In this document: piece after piece, positions 44,572 through 52,514 of the stretch | How positions within the stretch are numbered: the stretch's first letter is position 1 | How the letters are laid out: each line of letters begins with the position of its first letter | Source: Collinsella aerofaciens | GTDB lineage: Bacteria > Actinomycetota > Coriobacteriia > Coriobacteriales > Coriobacteriaceae | Direction: 5' to 3' | Assembly: GCF_015546965.1 (NCBI RefSeq) | Contig: NZ_JADMUF010000007.1 | Coordinates: forward strand, 1-64,000 | DNA: 64,000 nucleotides | Position numbers and translations under genes: made by a program | Notes under the pieces: model-generated | What the model was told of the DNA's origin: nothing | Seen by the model: only the letters and a program-made list of their open reading frames with translations | Database searches by the model: none

Positions 44572-45748
44572 ACGTCGCCCCCAATTCCCCGATAACTGCA
44601 TCGGCGCCCGACGTGCGGAAAAGCTCGCGGCGCTCGGCGTCGAACACGACCGCGGCGATGTCGCATGCGCCCGCCGCGCGACGGCGCAACCTGTCCTCGA
44701 TTGCCGCAGCGAGCGAGGCGCGCGCAGCGTCCCCCACGCCCGCGGCCTCGATTACCTCGAGCGCCGCCGTGGTCGTGACCGACGACATGATCTCGCACAC
44801 GGTCTGCGCGCCCGCGCCGGCCAAGGCCGCGTGGGCGGCCAGAATCTCCGCGCGACAGTCGGCGGTACGCGAATGGGTGTCCATGATGCCGCCCGCGACC
44901 TTCACCAGCTTGCCGATGTGTCCCACAAGAAGGACATTGGTAAATCCCTCGCGAACGCAGCAATCAATCGCATCGCCCACAAAGTTGGAGATGAAGACCA
45001 CCGGCGCACCGTTTAGGTGGAAATGCCCCGAGATGAACTGCCCGCCGTAGTTGCCGGGCGTGAGCACGACTCCGCGCCACCCCATAGCCGCATGCTGCCG
45101 GATCTCGAGCTCGATGCTGTCGCGCAAGGCAGCGAGGCTGCGCGGCTCGACGATGCCCGTCGTGCCCAGGATGGAGATGCCGCCCTCTATCCCCAGGTGC
45201 GGGTTGAAGGTCTTTTCGGCAAGGGAAACGCCCTCGGGTACCGAAATCGTCACAGCAATGTTTCCAGAAAAGCCGTGCGCGGCGCACACCTCGCGCACCG
45301 CCGAAGTGATCATCGCGCGCGGCGTCGCGTTGATGGCGGCCGCCCCCACCGGCTGCTCGAGCCCGGGCAACGTCACGCGCCCCACGCCCACGCCGCCATC
45401 GACGGAAACTTCCGATTCGCGCGCGGGCACGCCCTTGCTGCCCGCAGCGCCCGTGCCCGACCCCGCATGTTCCACGCGCGCGTACACGAGCACGCCGTCG
45501 GTCACATCGGCATCGTCGCCTGCGTCCTTTCGCACGGCACACTGGGCGCACCCCTCGCCGATGCATGCGTCGACCACGTCCGTCTCGACGGGCAGCCCGC
45601 CGGGCGTGACGATCGACACGCGGCCGGCGGGCTTTCGTGACAAGAGCATCTCGCAGGCGGCCTTCGCCGCGAGCGCGGCGCAGCTCCCCGTGGTATAGCC
45701 GCAGCGCAGGCGGGTCGTCCCGGTATATATGTAGTGCTCGAAGGCCAC
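44564..45748 (-). CDS. cbiD: cobalt-precorrin-5B C1-methyltransferase
   Basis: CbiD is the hallmark of the oxygen-independent route. The 394-residue protein has LRCGYTTGSCAALAAKAA near its start, INATPRAMI, FNPHLGIEGGISILGTTGIV and LLVGHIGKLVKVAGG. It begins with GTG at 45748, one nucleotide after the cbiF stop. The central region (about 75-115) carries an Asp/Gly-rich insert. Confidence 0.94.
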   Translation of the reverse strand: MAFEHYIYTGTTRLRCGYTTGSCAALAAKAACEMLLSRKPAGRVSIVTPGGLPVETDVVDACIGEGCAQCAVRKDAGDDADVTDGVLVYARVEHAGSGTGAAGSKGVPARESEVSVDGGVGVGRVTLPGLEQPVGAAAINATPRAMITSAVREVCAAHGFSGNIAVTISVPEGVSLAEKTFNPHLGIEGGISILGTTGIVEPRSLAALRDSIELEIRQHAAMGWRGVVLTPGNYGGQFISGHFHLNGAPVVFISNFVGDAIDCCVREGFTNVLLVGHIGKLVKVAGGIMDTHSRTADCRAEILAAHAALAGAGAQTVCEIMSSVTTTAALEVIEAAGVGDAARASLAAAIEDRLRRRAAGACDIAAVVFDAERRELFRTSGADAVIGELGATYE

Positions 45749-45749
45749 G

Positions 45750-46541
45750 CTAGCTGCTCGCCTTCCGATATCCCGTGGCAAACGAAGGGTCGTAAAGCTT
45801 GCTGCGCTCGTACGACTCCGCTTGCGCGCCGTCGTGCGCAAGCCCGCCGCGAGCTCCGAGCACGCGGCCCACCACCACGAGCGCCGTGCGGTCGATGCCC
45901 TCTCGCGCGCCCGCATCGGCGAGCGTGCCCACTGTGCAGCGCACCACGCGCTCCTCAGGCCAGGTCGCCTTGTACACGAGCGCCGCCGGCTCGTCGGAGC
46001 TGCGGCCCGCGGCCAAAAGCTCGGCGGAAAGCTCGGCGAGCATACCCGAGCTCAGGAAGATGACCATAGTCGAGCCGCTTTCCGCCATGGTGCGTATGCC
46101 CTCGCCCGCGGGCATGGGGGTACGTCCGGAAAGCCGCGTGATCACGACCGACTGGCTGATTCCCGGCAGCGTGTATTCCTGGCGAAGCGCCGCCGCGGCA
46201 CCGCAAAAGCTCGACACGCCGGGCACCACCTCGTAGTCCACGCCGCGCGCGTCGAGCGCGTCCATCTGCTCCTGGATGGCGCCGTACAGGCACGGGTCGC
46301 CCGTGTGCAGGCGCACCACTTCCTCGCCCCGCGCATCTGCCGCGCACATCACGTCGAGCACTTCCTCCAAGGTCATGTGCGCGCTGTCGTAGACGACGCA
46401 GGATTCCTTGCACTCGGCGAGTAGCTCGGGGTTCACAAGGCTCCCCGCCCAAACGACCACGTCGGCCGCGCGCAGAAGGCGCGCCCCGCGCAGCGTGATA
46501 AGGTCGGCGGCGCCCGAGCCTGCGCCAACGATATGAATCAT
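45750..46541 (-). CDS. cbiF: cobalt-precorrin-4 C11-methyltransferase
   Basis: CbiF/CobM methylates C-11. The 263-residue tetrapyrrole methylase has MIHIVGAGSGAADLITLRG, VVRLHTGDPCLYGAIQEQ and VPGVSSFCGAAAALRQEYTLPG. The ATG at 46541 is supported by gggaaggg 9 nt upstream; the in-frame ATG at 46685 lacks support. It is the first gene of the 17-gene cobalamin operon. No riboswitch is visible upstream of it on this strand. Confidence 0.94.
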   Translation of the reverse strand: MIHIVGAGSGAADLITLRGARLLRAADVVVWAGSLVNPELLAECKESCVVYDSAHMTLEEVLDVMCAADARGEEVVRLHTGDPCLYGAIQEQMDALDARGVDYEVVPGVSSFCGAAAALRQEYTLPGISQSVVITRLSGRTPMPAGEGIRTMAESGSTMVIFLSSGMLAELSAELLAAGRSSDEPAALVYKATWPEERVVRCTVGTLADAGAREGIDRTALVVVGRVLGARGGLAHDGAQAESYERSKLYDPSFATGYRKASS

Positions 46542-46672
46542 CCGAGCCTTCCCTTCCCGTTTCTCATCGCAACCGTTTACGCCGCCATTCGCGCAGCGGA
46601 CAAAACACGGCGCATGCGGCGGCAATCGGCGCAAATACGCAGGCAGGAGGCGCAATGCTGCCCGCCCTGGCT

Positions 46673-46701
46673 TTGACACGTTCACAAGTGCCCACTATGA
46701 T
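46673..46701 (+). promoter_or_regulatory. consensus promoter for the cbiK-ABC operon
   Basis: A perfect -35 TTGACA (46673-46678), a 17-nt spacer and TATGAT (46696-46701, 5 of 6) form a near-ideal housekeeping promoter. Transcription would begin near 46708, just ahead of the riboswitch. Confidence 0.85.
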
Positions 46702-46744
46702 AGTAAAAGTTTCGGCAACGAGCATATGACAATCGGATAAAAGG

Positions 46745-46873
46745 AAATGACCGGCGCGGCGCCCGCACAGCCCGCGCTGGCTTGCGGAGGGAACCAGGTG
46801 GGAATCCTGGGCAAGGGACATTACTGTATAGGACGCGCGGGCGAACCGCCTCGCGCCCCAAGCCAGACTGCTT
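46745..46873 (+). promoter_or_regulatory. cobalamin riboswitch
   Basis: The core reads AGGGAA-cca-GGTG-ggAATCC-tgg-GC, then GGGACATTACTGTATAGG, a stem of gcgcgggcga type, and a B12-box-like AAGCCAGACTGC at about 46860-46871. This follows the order of the cobalamin-element consensus. About 125 nt with several small hairpins (including accccgaggggt followed by a T-rich stretch) separate it from the cbiK start and may form the expression platform. Exact ends are approximate. The rest of 46542-46998 holds no gene I can support. Confidence 0.88.
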
Positions 46874-46998
46874 CGCCTTTTCCTCACGGCATCGCCGTGG
46901 CGTTAGCTCCTTGTGAACCCCGAGGGGTGCGCTTTTCTTTCGCTTGTGCCGACAAGCAACTGTCGCCGGGGGACCGGCAAACCGAGGAAAGGAAAACC

Positions 46999-47925
46999 AT
47001 GTCCGACCAGATGTCACGCCGCGGCTTCATGGGCGCCGCAGCAACCGGAGCCGTCGCGCTCGCCGGAGTCGCGCTCGCGGGCTGCTCCAACACCTCCGCG
47101 AGTTCCGAGAAATCGAGTGAAAAGGAGAAGGCCGTGAAGCCGGTCATCCTCGTCACGAGCTTCGGCACGAGCTACAACGACTCGCGCCACATCACCATCG
47201 GCGCCATCGAAGACGCTATCCGCGAGAAGTACTGGCAGGACTACGACATCCGCCGCGCCTTCACCGCGCAGATCATCATCGACAAGCTGAAGAAGCGCGA
47301 CGGCATCACGATCGACAACATGACCGAGGCGCTCGACCGCTGCGTGGAAGACGGCGTGAAGGAAATCGTCGTGCAGCCGACGCATCTCATGGGTGGCCTG
47401 GAATACACCGACGTGAAAGACGAGCTCGACAAGTACGCCGACAAGTTCGACAAAATCTCGCTCGGCGACCCGCTGCTCACCTCCGACGACGACTACAAGA
47501 AGGTGGCCGCAGCCATTAAGGAGAACATGGCGTCCTTCGACGACGGCAAGACGGCGCTGTGCCTCATGGGCCACGGCACCGAAGCCGATTCCAACGCCGA
47601 CTATGCCAAGATGCAGGAAGTGTTTAAGAACGAGGGCTTAACGCAGTTCTTCGTCGGCACCGTCGAGGCTGAACCGACCTGCGAGGATGTTATCGCCGCC
47701 GCGAGCGCCGCAGGCTACAAGAAGGCCGTGCTCGCGCCGTTCATGGTGGTCGCGGGCGACCACGCGAACAACGACATGGCAGACGAGACCGACCCCGACA
47801 GCTGGGCTGCGAAGTTCGTGGCCGCCGGCTTCGAAGTGACGTGCCTGCTCCAGGGTCTGGGACAGAACGTCGCGGTCGACGACATCTACGTCTCGCACGT
47901 GGACGACGCCATCGCCAAGCTGTAA
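46999..47925 (+). CDS. cbiK: exported sirohydrochlorin cobaltochelatase, Tat lipoprotein
   Basis: CbiK inserts Co(II) into sirohydrochlorin. The 308-residue protein starts with a twin-arginine motif (SRRGFMG), a hydrophobic stretch and a lipobox LAGC (C29), so it should be exported folded and lipid-anchored outside the membrane. The enzyme domain (about 46-308) keeps TSFGTSYNDSR, PTHLMGGLEY (H129), LMGHGTEAD (H192) and VVAGDHANNDM (H255), the metal-site positions of class II chelatases. The start follows aggaaaggaaaacc. It is the first gene after the riboswitch. No cytosolic CbiK or CbiX is seen in the window. Heme or iron-tetrapyrrole handling is an alternative role, as proposed for periplasmic homologues. 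Confidence 0.9.
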   Translation: MSDQMSRRGFMGAAATGAVALAGVALAGCSNTSASSEKSSEKEKAVKPVILVTSFGTSYNDSRHITIGAIEDAIREKYWQDYDIRRAFTAQIIIDKLKKRDGITIDNMTEALDRCVEDGVKEIVVQPTHLMGGLEYTDVKDELDKYADKFDKISLGDPLLTSDDDYKKVAAAIKENMASFDDGKTALCLMGHGTEADSNADYAKMQEVFKNEGLTQFFVGTVEAEPTCEDVIAAASAAGYKKAVLAPFMVVAGDHANNDMADETDPDSWAAKFVAAGFEVTCLLQGLGQNVAVDDIYVSHVDDAIAKL

Positions 47926-47934
47926 ACTCGCCGC

Positions 47935-48006
47935 GCACGGGGGCGCCGGTCGCGTCCCCGTGCAACGGGCATGCGCCTTCCCCGACTGACGGCGCATGCC
48001 CGTTGC
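47935..48006 (+). promoter_or_regulatory. two overlapping hairpins between cbiK and the lipoprotein gene
   Basis: GCACGGGG/CCCCGTGC (47935-47963) and a perfect 16-nt stem (47962-47977 with 47991-48006) share two bases, so full formation of one limits the other. No T-run follows. They may adjust expression of the downstream transporter genes relative to cbiK. Confidence 0.55.
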
Positions 48007-48065
48007 ATTCGCATCCCGCCCACCGCACGGCGCGGGCGGTCGAAGCGATTGAAAGGAACCCCTCC

Positions 48066-48599
48066 ATGTTGAAGAAAACCCTCGCCTTCGCCCTGTCGGC
48101 GGCGCTTTTCGCGTTCTCGCTCGCCGGCTGCGGCGGCAATTCAATCGACAACGCAAAGACAAGCGATGCCGATTCCCAGGAAAAGACCGAACAGGCGGCC
48201 GATGCGCCCGAGGGCGCAAGCACTGCCCCCATCACCGCCGACAAAGTGGCCGACGGCACCTATCCGATCACTGTAGATTCCAGCTCGAACATGTTCAGGA
48301 TTGTGGACGCCCAGCTCATCGTGGAAAACGGCTCCATGCACTGCGTGATGACACTTTCCGGCACGGGCTACGGCAAGCTCTTCATGGGCACGGGCGACGA
48401 GGCTGCCGCCGCAAGCGAGGCCGACTTCATCCCCTATGTGGAAAACGCGGAAGGCAAGTACACCTACGACGTGCCCGTTGATGCGCTCGACGAGGACACC
48501 GCCTGCGCCGCGTGGAGCATTAGAAGGGAGCGGTGGTACGACCGCACGCTCGTATTCGAATCCGCTGGCGTCGATCTGCGCGCCGACGCACTGAAGTAA
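48066..48599 (+). CDS. small lipoprotein with a domain also found in the neighbouring binding protein
   Basis: A 177-residue lipoprotein of unassigned function. The signal peptide ends in LAGC (C22). A short Asp/Glu/Ala linker leads to one domain (about 58-172) predicted as beta strands: DGTYPITV, then IVENGSMHCVMTLSGTGYGKLF, YTYDVPVDALDED and YDRTLVFES. The same strand order and key positions (a DG/NGS turn, then G-Y, then V-LDED, then an ending F) occur in residues about 50-145 of the next protein. NEAT-type heme-binding domains look somewhat alike, but that is only a guess. The start follows ggaacccctcc. Confidence 0.75.
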   Translation: MLKKTLAFALSAALFAFSLAGCGGNSIDNAKTSDADSQEKTEQAADAPEGASTAPITADKVADGTYPITVDSSSNMFRIVDAQLIVENGSMHCVMTLSGTGYGKLFMGTGDEAAAASEADFIPYVENAEGKYTYDVPVDALDEDTACAAWSIRRERWYDRTLVFESAGVDLRADALK

Positions 48600-48603
48600 C
48601 GCC

Positions 48604-50175
48604 ATGCGGTCGATTCTTCCCAAGGGGGAAAACAGGAAGCGCCGCAGCATCGCAGCGCGCGCGATCGCCTACGTTCTCGTCGCCCTGCTCGCGCTTCCCT
48701 TCGCGGGGTGCAGTGCGAGTCCGAACGCGACCGGTGGCACGGCGGGCTCTCAGGAATACACTGTGAGCGTCTCGCTTTCCGGCGGGTCAGGGCGCGCAAG
48801 CATCGCCTCACCAACCACAATTGTGAAGGATGGCGACTCCTACACCGCGACCATCACCTGGTCGAGTTCGAACTACGACAAGATGACCGTCGACGGCGTG
48901 GACTACGCGCCCGTAAACGACGGCGGCAACTCCACGTTCGAGATACCCGTCACGCTCGACGAGGACATAGCCGTGTCGGCCGAGACCGTCGCCATGTCGA
49001 CGCCGCACACCATCGACTACACGCTCCACTTCGACTCATCCACCATGAAGGAGAAATCGAGCGACGATGCAAGCGGCGGTTCCCCCGCGGGAACGGCTTC
49101 AAGCGCCGCGGCCGACTTCCACAACGCCGATTTGGGCTGCGGCTGGGAGCCGACGGGGGCGCTTCAGCTTGAATACGCCAAGCACTTCACTGTCGACGAG
49201 TTCGAAGGCGGCTTGCGGCTTATCTGCGTTTCGAACGGGGAGCGCTTCCTCGTGGTGCCGCAAGATGCGAAGGTACCTGATGGGTTGAGCTCCGACATCG
49301 CGGTCATAAGGCGCCCCGCCGACAAGGTGTACCTCGTGTCGTCGGCGACGATGTGCCTGGTCGACGCGCTCGATGCGAACGACAATATCATCATGTCAGG
49401 CACGAAGGCCGACGATTGCTCGGTCGCGGGCTTCAAAAGTGCGCTCGAAAGTGGGGCGATCGCCTACGGCGGCAAGTACAGCGCGCCCGACTACGAGCGA
49501 ATATCGGCCTCGGGCTGCACGCTCGCCATCGAGAACACCATGATCAACCACACGCCCGATGTGAAGGAAAAGCTGCAGAAGCTCGGGCTCGTCGTGCTCA
49601 CCGAACAGTCGTCGAGCGAGCCCGAAGCACTCGGGCGCGTCGAGTGGATTAAGCTTTTCGGCGTCCTGTTCGACAAGGAAGACGAGGCCGCGCACCTGTT
49701 CAACGAGCAGAAGGCCCGCGTCGAGCAAACGTCGGGGCTCGCGTCGTCAGGTAAAACCGTGGCGTATTTCTACATTAACTCGAACGGGGCCGCCGTCACG
49801 CGGCGGGCGGGCGACTACGTGGCGCAGATGATCGAGCTTGCAGGCGGCAGCTACGCGCTCGATGACGCGCAGACGGCGTCGACGTCAGGTTCGTCAGTAA
49901 CGCTCGAAATGGAGCGCTTCTACGCGACGGCGAAGGATGCCGACATCATCGTCTACAACGGCACCATCGACGAATCGGTTGCCACCTTGAACGACTTCGT
50001 AGGCAAAAACGCACTATTGTCGCAGTTCAAAGCCGTGAAGAACGGCAACGTCTGGGTCACAAGCGCCGACATGTACCAGCAGATGACTTCTACCGCCGAC
50101 ATTATCGACGAGCTGCACGGGGCGTTCACCGGCGATGACGCGAGCGACTTCCATTATCTGAGAAAGCTCGGCTAG
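48604..50175 (+). CDS. ABC transporter substrate-binding lipoprotein (FecB/BtuF type) with extra N-terminal domain
   Basis: A 523-residue lipoprotein (lipobox FAGC, C36). Residues about 50-145 are a beta-rich domain resembling that of the preceding small lipoprotein. Residues about 200-520 are a helical-backbone metal-complex receptor with VPDGLSSDIAVIRRPADKVY, KLGLVVLTEQSSSEPEALGRV and AQMIELAGGSYALDD, as in siderophore, heme and B12 binding proteins. It starts 4 nt after the previous stop. With the next two genes it forms a complete importer. Position under a cobalamin riboswitch suggests a corrinoid, cobalt-tetrapyrrole or cobalt-chelate substrate. Confidence 0.88.
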   Translation: MRSILPKGENRKRRSIAARAIAYVLVALLALPFAGCSASPNATGGTAGSQEYTVSVSLSGGSGRASIASPTTIVKDGDSYTATITWSSSNYDKMTVDGVDYAPVNDGGNSTFEIPVTLDEDIAVSAETVAMSTPHTIDYTLHFDSSTMKEKSSDDASGGSPAGTASSAAADFHNADLGCGWEPTGALQLEYAKHFTVDEFEGGLRLICVSNGERFLVVPQDAKVPDGLSSDIAVIRRPADKVYLVSSATMCLVDALDANDNIIMSGTKADDCSVAGFKSALESGAIAYGGKYSAPDYERISASGCTLAIENTMINHTPDVKEKLQKLGLVVLTEQSSSEPEALGRVEWIKLFGVLFDKEDEAAHLFNEQKARVEQTSGLASSGKTVAYFYINSNGAAVTRRAGDYVAQMIELAGGSYALDDAQTASTSGSSVTLEMERFYATAKDADIIVYNGTIDESVATLNDFVGKNALLSQFKAVKNGNVWVTSADMYQQMTSTADIIDELHGAFTGDDASDFHYLRKLG

Positions 50176-50179
50176 CGCC

Positions 50180-51220
50180 ATGAGAAGCCGACTTTCCATG
50201 GCATACGACGAATCGGGGCGCGCCGCGCGGTGTCGCGTCGTGACGGCGCTGCTCGCTGTTGCCCTCATCGTGCTCGTCGGGGCCAACCTGTGCATCGGGA
50301 GCGTGCTCGTGCCCGCAGACCACATCCCCGGCATCCTTTCGGGCGGCGCGGCCAATTCCATGGAAAGCCAGGTCATCTGGGAGATTCGCCTTCCGCGCGT
50401 GCTTTCAGCCGTGCTTCTCGGCGGAGCACTTTCGCTTTCCGGGTTCCTGCTGCAAACGTTTTTTAACAACCCCATCGCCGACCCGTTCATCTTGGGCGTC
50501 TCCTCGGGCGCAAAGTTCGTCGTCGCGCTTACGATGATCGTACTTCTGGGCGCGAACCAGGCCATGTCCTCGCCGGCCATGGTGGCCGCAGCGTTTCTGG
50601 GCTCGCTTATCACCATCGGCTTCGTGCTCCTCATCGCACGGCGCATAAGTTCCATGGCCATGCTCATCGTGGCAGGCGTCATGGTGGGATACATCTGCTC
50701 GGCGGCGACGAACTTTCTCATCGCCTTCGCCGACGACCAGTCCATCGTGAACCTGCACAACTGGTCTTTAGGTAGCTTCTCGGGTTCGAGCTGGGACGAC
50801 GTCGCGGTCATCGCGGTCGTGGTGATCACCGTGAGCGCATGCGTATTCGCGATATCGAAGCCCCTTTCCGCCTTCCAGCTGGGAGAAGCCTACGCGAAAA
50901 GCGTCGGAGTGAACGTCGCACGCTTCCGCGTGGTGCTCGTCTTACTAGCGAGCATGCTCTCCGCCTGCGTGACCGCGTTCGCTGGTCCGGTATCGTTCGT
51001 AGGCATCGCGGTTCCACATCTCGTGAAGTCGGCGCTGAAGTCGTCGAAGCCCATCCGCGTGATTCCTGCGTGCTTCTTGGGAGGCGCCATCTTCTGCGCG
51101 GGCTGCGATTTGATCGCGCGCACACTGTTCTCTCCCGTCGAGCTTTCCATTAGCGCCGTCACCGCTATCTTTGGCGCGCCGGCGGTTATCGCACTCATGT
51201 TGAAGAAGCGGGTGAGGTAG
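50180..51220 (+). CDS. FecCD/BtuC-family ABC permease
   Basis: The 346-residue permease has about ten predicted membrane helices, beginning VVTALLAVALIVLVGANL. Family hallmarks are IRLPRVLSAVLLGGALSLSG, NPIADPFILGVSSGAKF, and near the end FVGIAVPHLVK. It begins 4 nt after the binding-protein stop, and the ATPase start follows its own stop directly. The family carries iron-siderophores, heme and cobalamin. Confidence 0.94.
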   Translation: MRSRLSMAYDESGRAARCRVVTALLAVALIVLVGANLCIGSVLVPADHIPGILSGGAANSMESQVIWEIRLPRVLSAVLLGGALSLSGFLLQTFFNNPIADPFILGVSSGAKFVVALTMIVLLGANQAMSSPAMVAAAFLGSLITIGFVLLIARRISSMAMLIVAGVMVGYICSAATNFLIAFADDQSIVNLHNWSLGSFSGSSWDDVAVIAVVVITVSACVFAISKPLSAFQLGEAYAKSVGVNVARFRVVLVLLASMLSACVTAFAGPVSFVGIAVPHLVKSALKSSKPIRVIPACFLGGAIFCAGCDLIARTLFSPVELSISAVTAIFGAPAVIALMLKKRVR

Positions 51221-52402
51221 ATGGGGAAATTCGTGCCGCGGCCCAAAACGCAGACTGACGGAGCGCCGCTTTTCCGCATAAGCGACCTGTCGGCGGGCTA
51301 CGACAAGAAGGTCGTAGTCGAAGGCGTCGATCTGGAGGTTCGCGCGGGCGACGTCGTGGCGCTCATCGGGCCGAACGGCTCGGGCAAGTCGACCATCTTG
51401 AAAACCATCACACGCCATCTGGCACCGCTTGCCGGCGCGGTCGAGCTCGACGGGCGAGAGATTTCCCGATGGAAGACGGCGGAGTTCGCAAGGAACCTTG
51501 CCGTTATGCTGACAGATCGCCCCCGGACCGAGCTCCTCACCTGCCGCGATATCGTAGAGGCGGGAAGGCATCCCTACACCGGGCGAATGGGCACACTCAC
51601 GCCTGACGACCATAATCGGGTCGATGAGGCCATGAAAACCGCGCATGTGGAAGAGCTCGCCGAGCGCGACTTCATGCAGATAAGCGACGGGCAACGCCAG
51701 CGCGTCATGCTCGCACGCGCCATCGCGCAGGATCCGCGTGTGCTCGTGCTCGACGAGCCCACGTCGTATCTCGATATCCGCTACCAGATCGACCTGCTGC
51801 GAATACTTCGCCACCTTGCGAAATCGCGGAATGTGGCTGTCATCATGTCCATCCACGAACTCGAGCTCGCGCAGAAAAGCGCCGACAAGGTGATTTGCGT
51901 GAAGGACGGCCGGGTCTTCAGCGCCGGCGCACCCGAGGACATATTCACGCGCGAGACGATTGGCGAGCTCTACGGCCTTCAACATGGCACCTTCAACGAG
52001 CGCTTCGGCAGCGTGGAAATTGGGCGCCCGCACGGCGATGCGCACACGTTCGTCATCGCCGGCGCAGGTACGGGGTCAGCTGTGTTTCGCCAGCTCATCC
52101 GGCAGGGCAAGGCGTTCTACGCGGGCGTTCTGCACGAAGGGGACATCGACTGCGAGCTCGCGCGCGACCTGGCGACGGAATGCGTGGCCGAGCGCGCCTT
52201 TGAGCCGATCGGGGATAAAACCATAGCCCGCGCCAAAGAGCTCCTCGTCCACTGCGCGCGCCTTATCGTGTGCCCCGCCGCCTTCGGCACCATAAACGCC
52301 CGCAACGCAGAGCTCGTCGAGTTCGCACGCTCGCATGGTATCGAGGTCATGCGAGCGTGCGAAGGCGCATCGGAGGATTCCAAATTGGAGTGGGAAGGAT
52401 AA
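51221..52402 (+). CDS. FecE/BtuD-type ABC ATPase with a C-terminal extension
   Basis: The 393-residue protein has Walker A GPNGSGKSTIL, a signature reading QISDGQRQRVMLARAI (Asp where Gly is usual, as in some FecE proteins), Walker B VLVLDEPTSYLDI and the switch His in SIHELEL. A normal FecE ends near residue 268. Here about 120 more residues follow, with a glycine-rich FVIAGAGTGSAVF and LIVCPAAFGTINARNAEL, a Rossmann-like pattern of unknown use. It is the last gene of the riboswitch operon and ends 17 nt before the IS3-type remnant. Confidence 0.92.
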   Translation: MGKFVPRPKTQTDGAPLFRISDLSAGYDKKVVVEGVDLEVRAGDVVALIGPNGSGKSTILKTITRHLAPLAGAVELDGREISRWKTAEFARNLAVMLTDRPRTELLTCRDIVEAGRHPYTGRMGTLTPDDHNRVDEAMKTAHVEELAERDFMQISDGQRQRVMLARAIAQDPRVLVLDEPTSYLDIRYQIDLLRILRHLAKSRNVAVIMSIHELELAQKSADKVICVKDGRVFSAGAPEDIFTRETIGELYGLQHGTFNERFGSVEIGRPHGDAHTFVIAGAGTGSAVFRQLIRQGKAFYAGVLHEGDIDCELARDLATECVAERAFEPIGDKTIARAKELLVHCARLIVCPAAFGTINARNAELVEFARSHGIEVMRACEGASEDSKLEWEG

Positions 52403-52419
52403 ACTGGACTTTCTTTTAG

Positions 52420-52512
52420 GGATCCTCAGGCTACAGCTCCTACGTCGGCGAGGTCTACAAGGCGCCGGAGAACCTCGTGAACAGGTATTTCCACGCCGAC
52501 GAGCCCAACTAG
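52420..52512 (+). pseudogene. IS3-type transposase (OrfB) remnant
   Basis: Thirty codons between two TAG stops encode YSSYVGEVYKAPENLVNR followed by YFHADEPN. This matches the stretch between the HTH_21 region and the integrase core of IS3/IS150 OrfB proteins (pattern YSSYKGE...N-[LI]-x-x-R-x-FHAx-x-PN). The frame stops exactly where the catalytic core (usually EKW) should begin. It abuts the TetR gene, marking the right island edge. Identified from memory of the family. Confidence 0.7.
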
Positions 52513-52514
52513 GC

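Noticed and set aside
46542-46740. Cobalamin riboswitch on the minus strand before cbiF
   Set aside because: No AGGGAA/GGTG/AATCC core or B12 box was found reading toward cbiF.
46682-47017. Minus-strand frame over the riboswitch region
   Set aside because: It is antisense to the riboswitch and signal peptide and has no coding signature.
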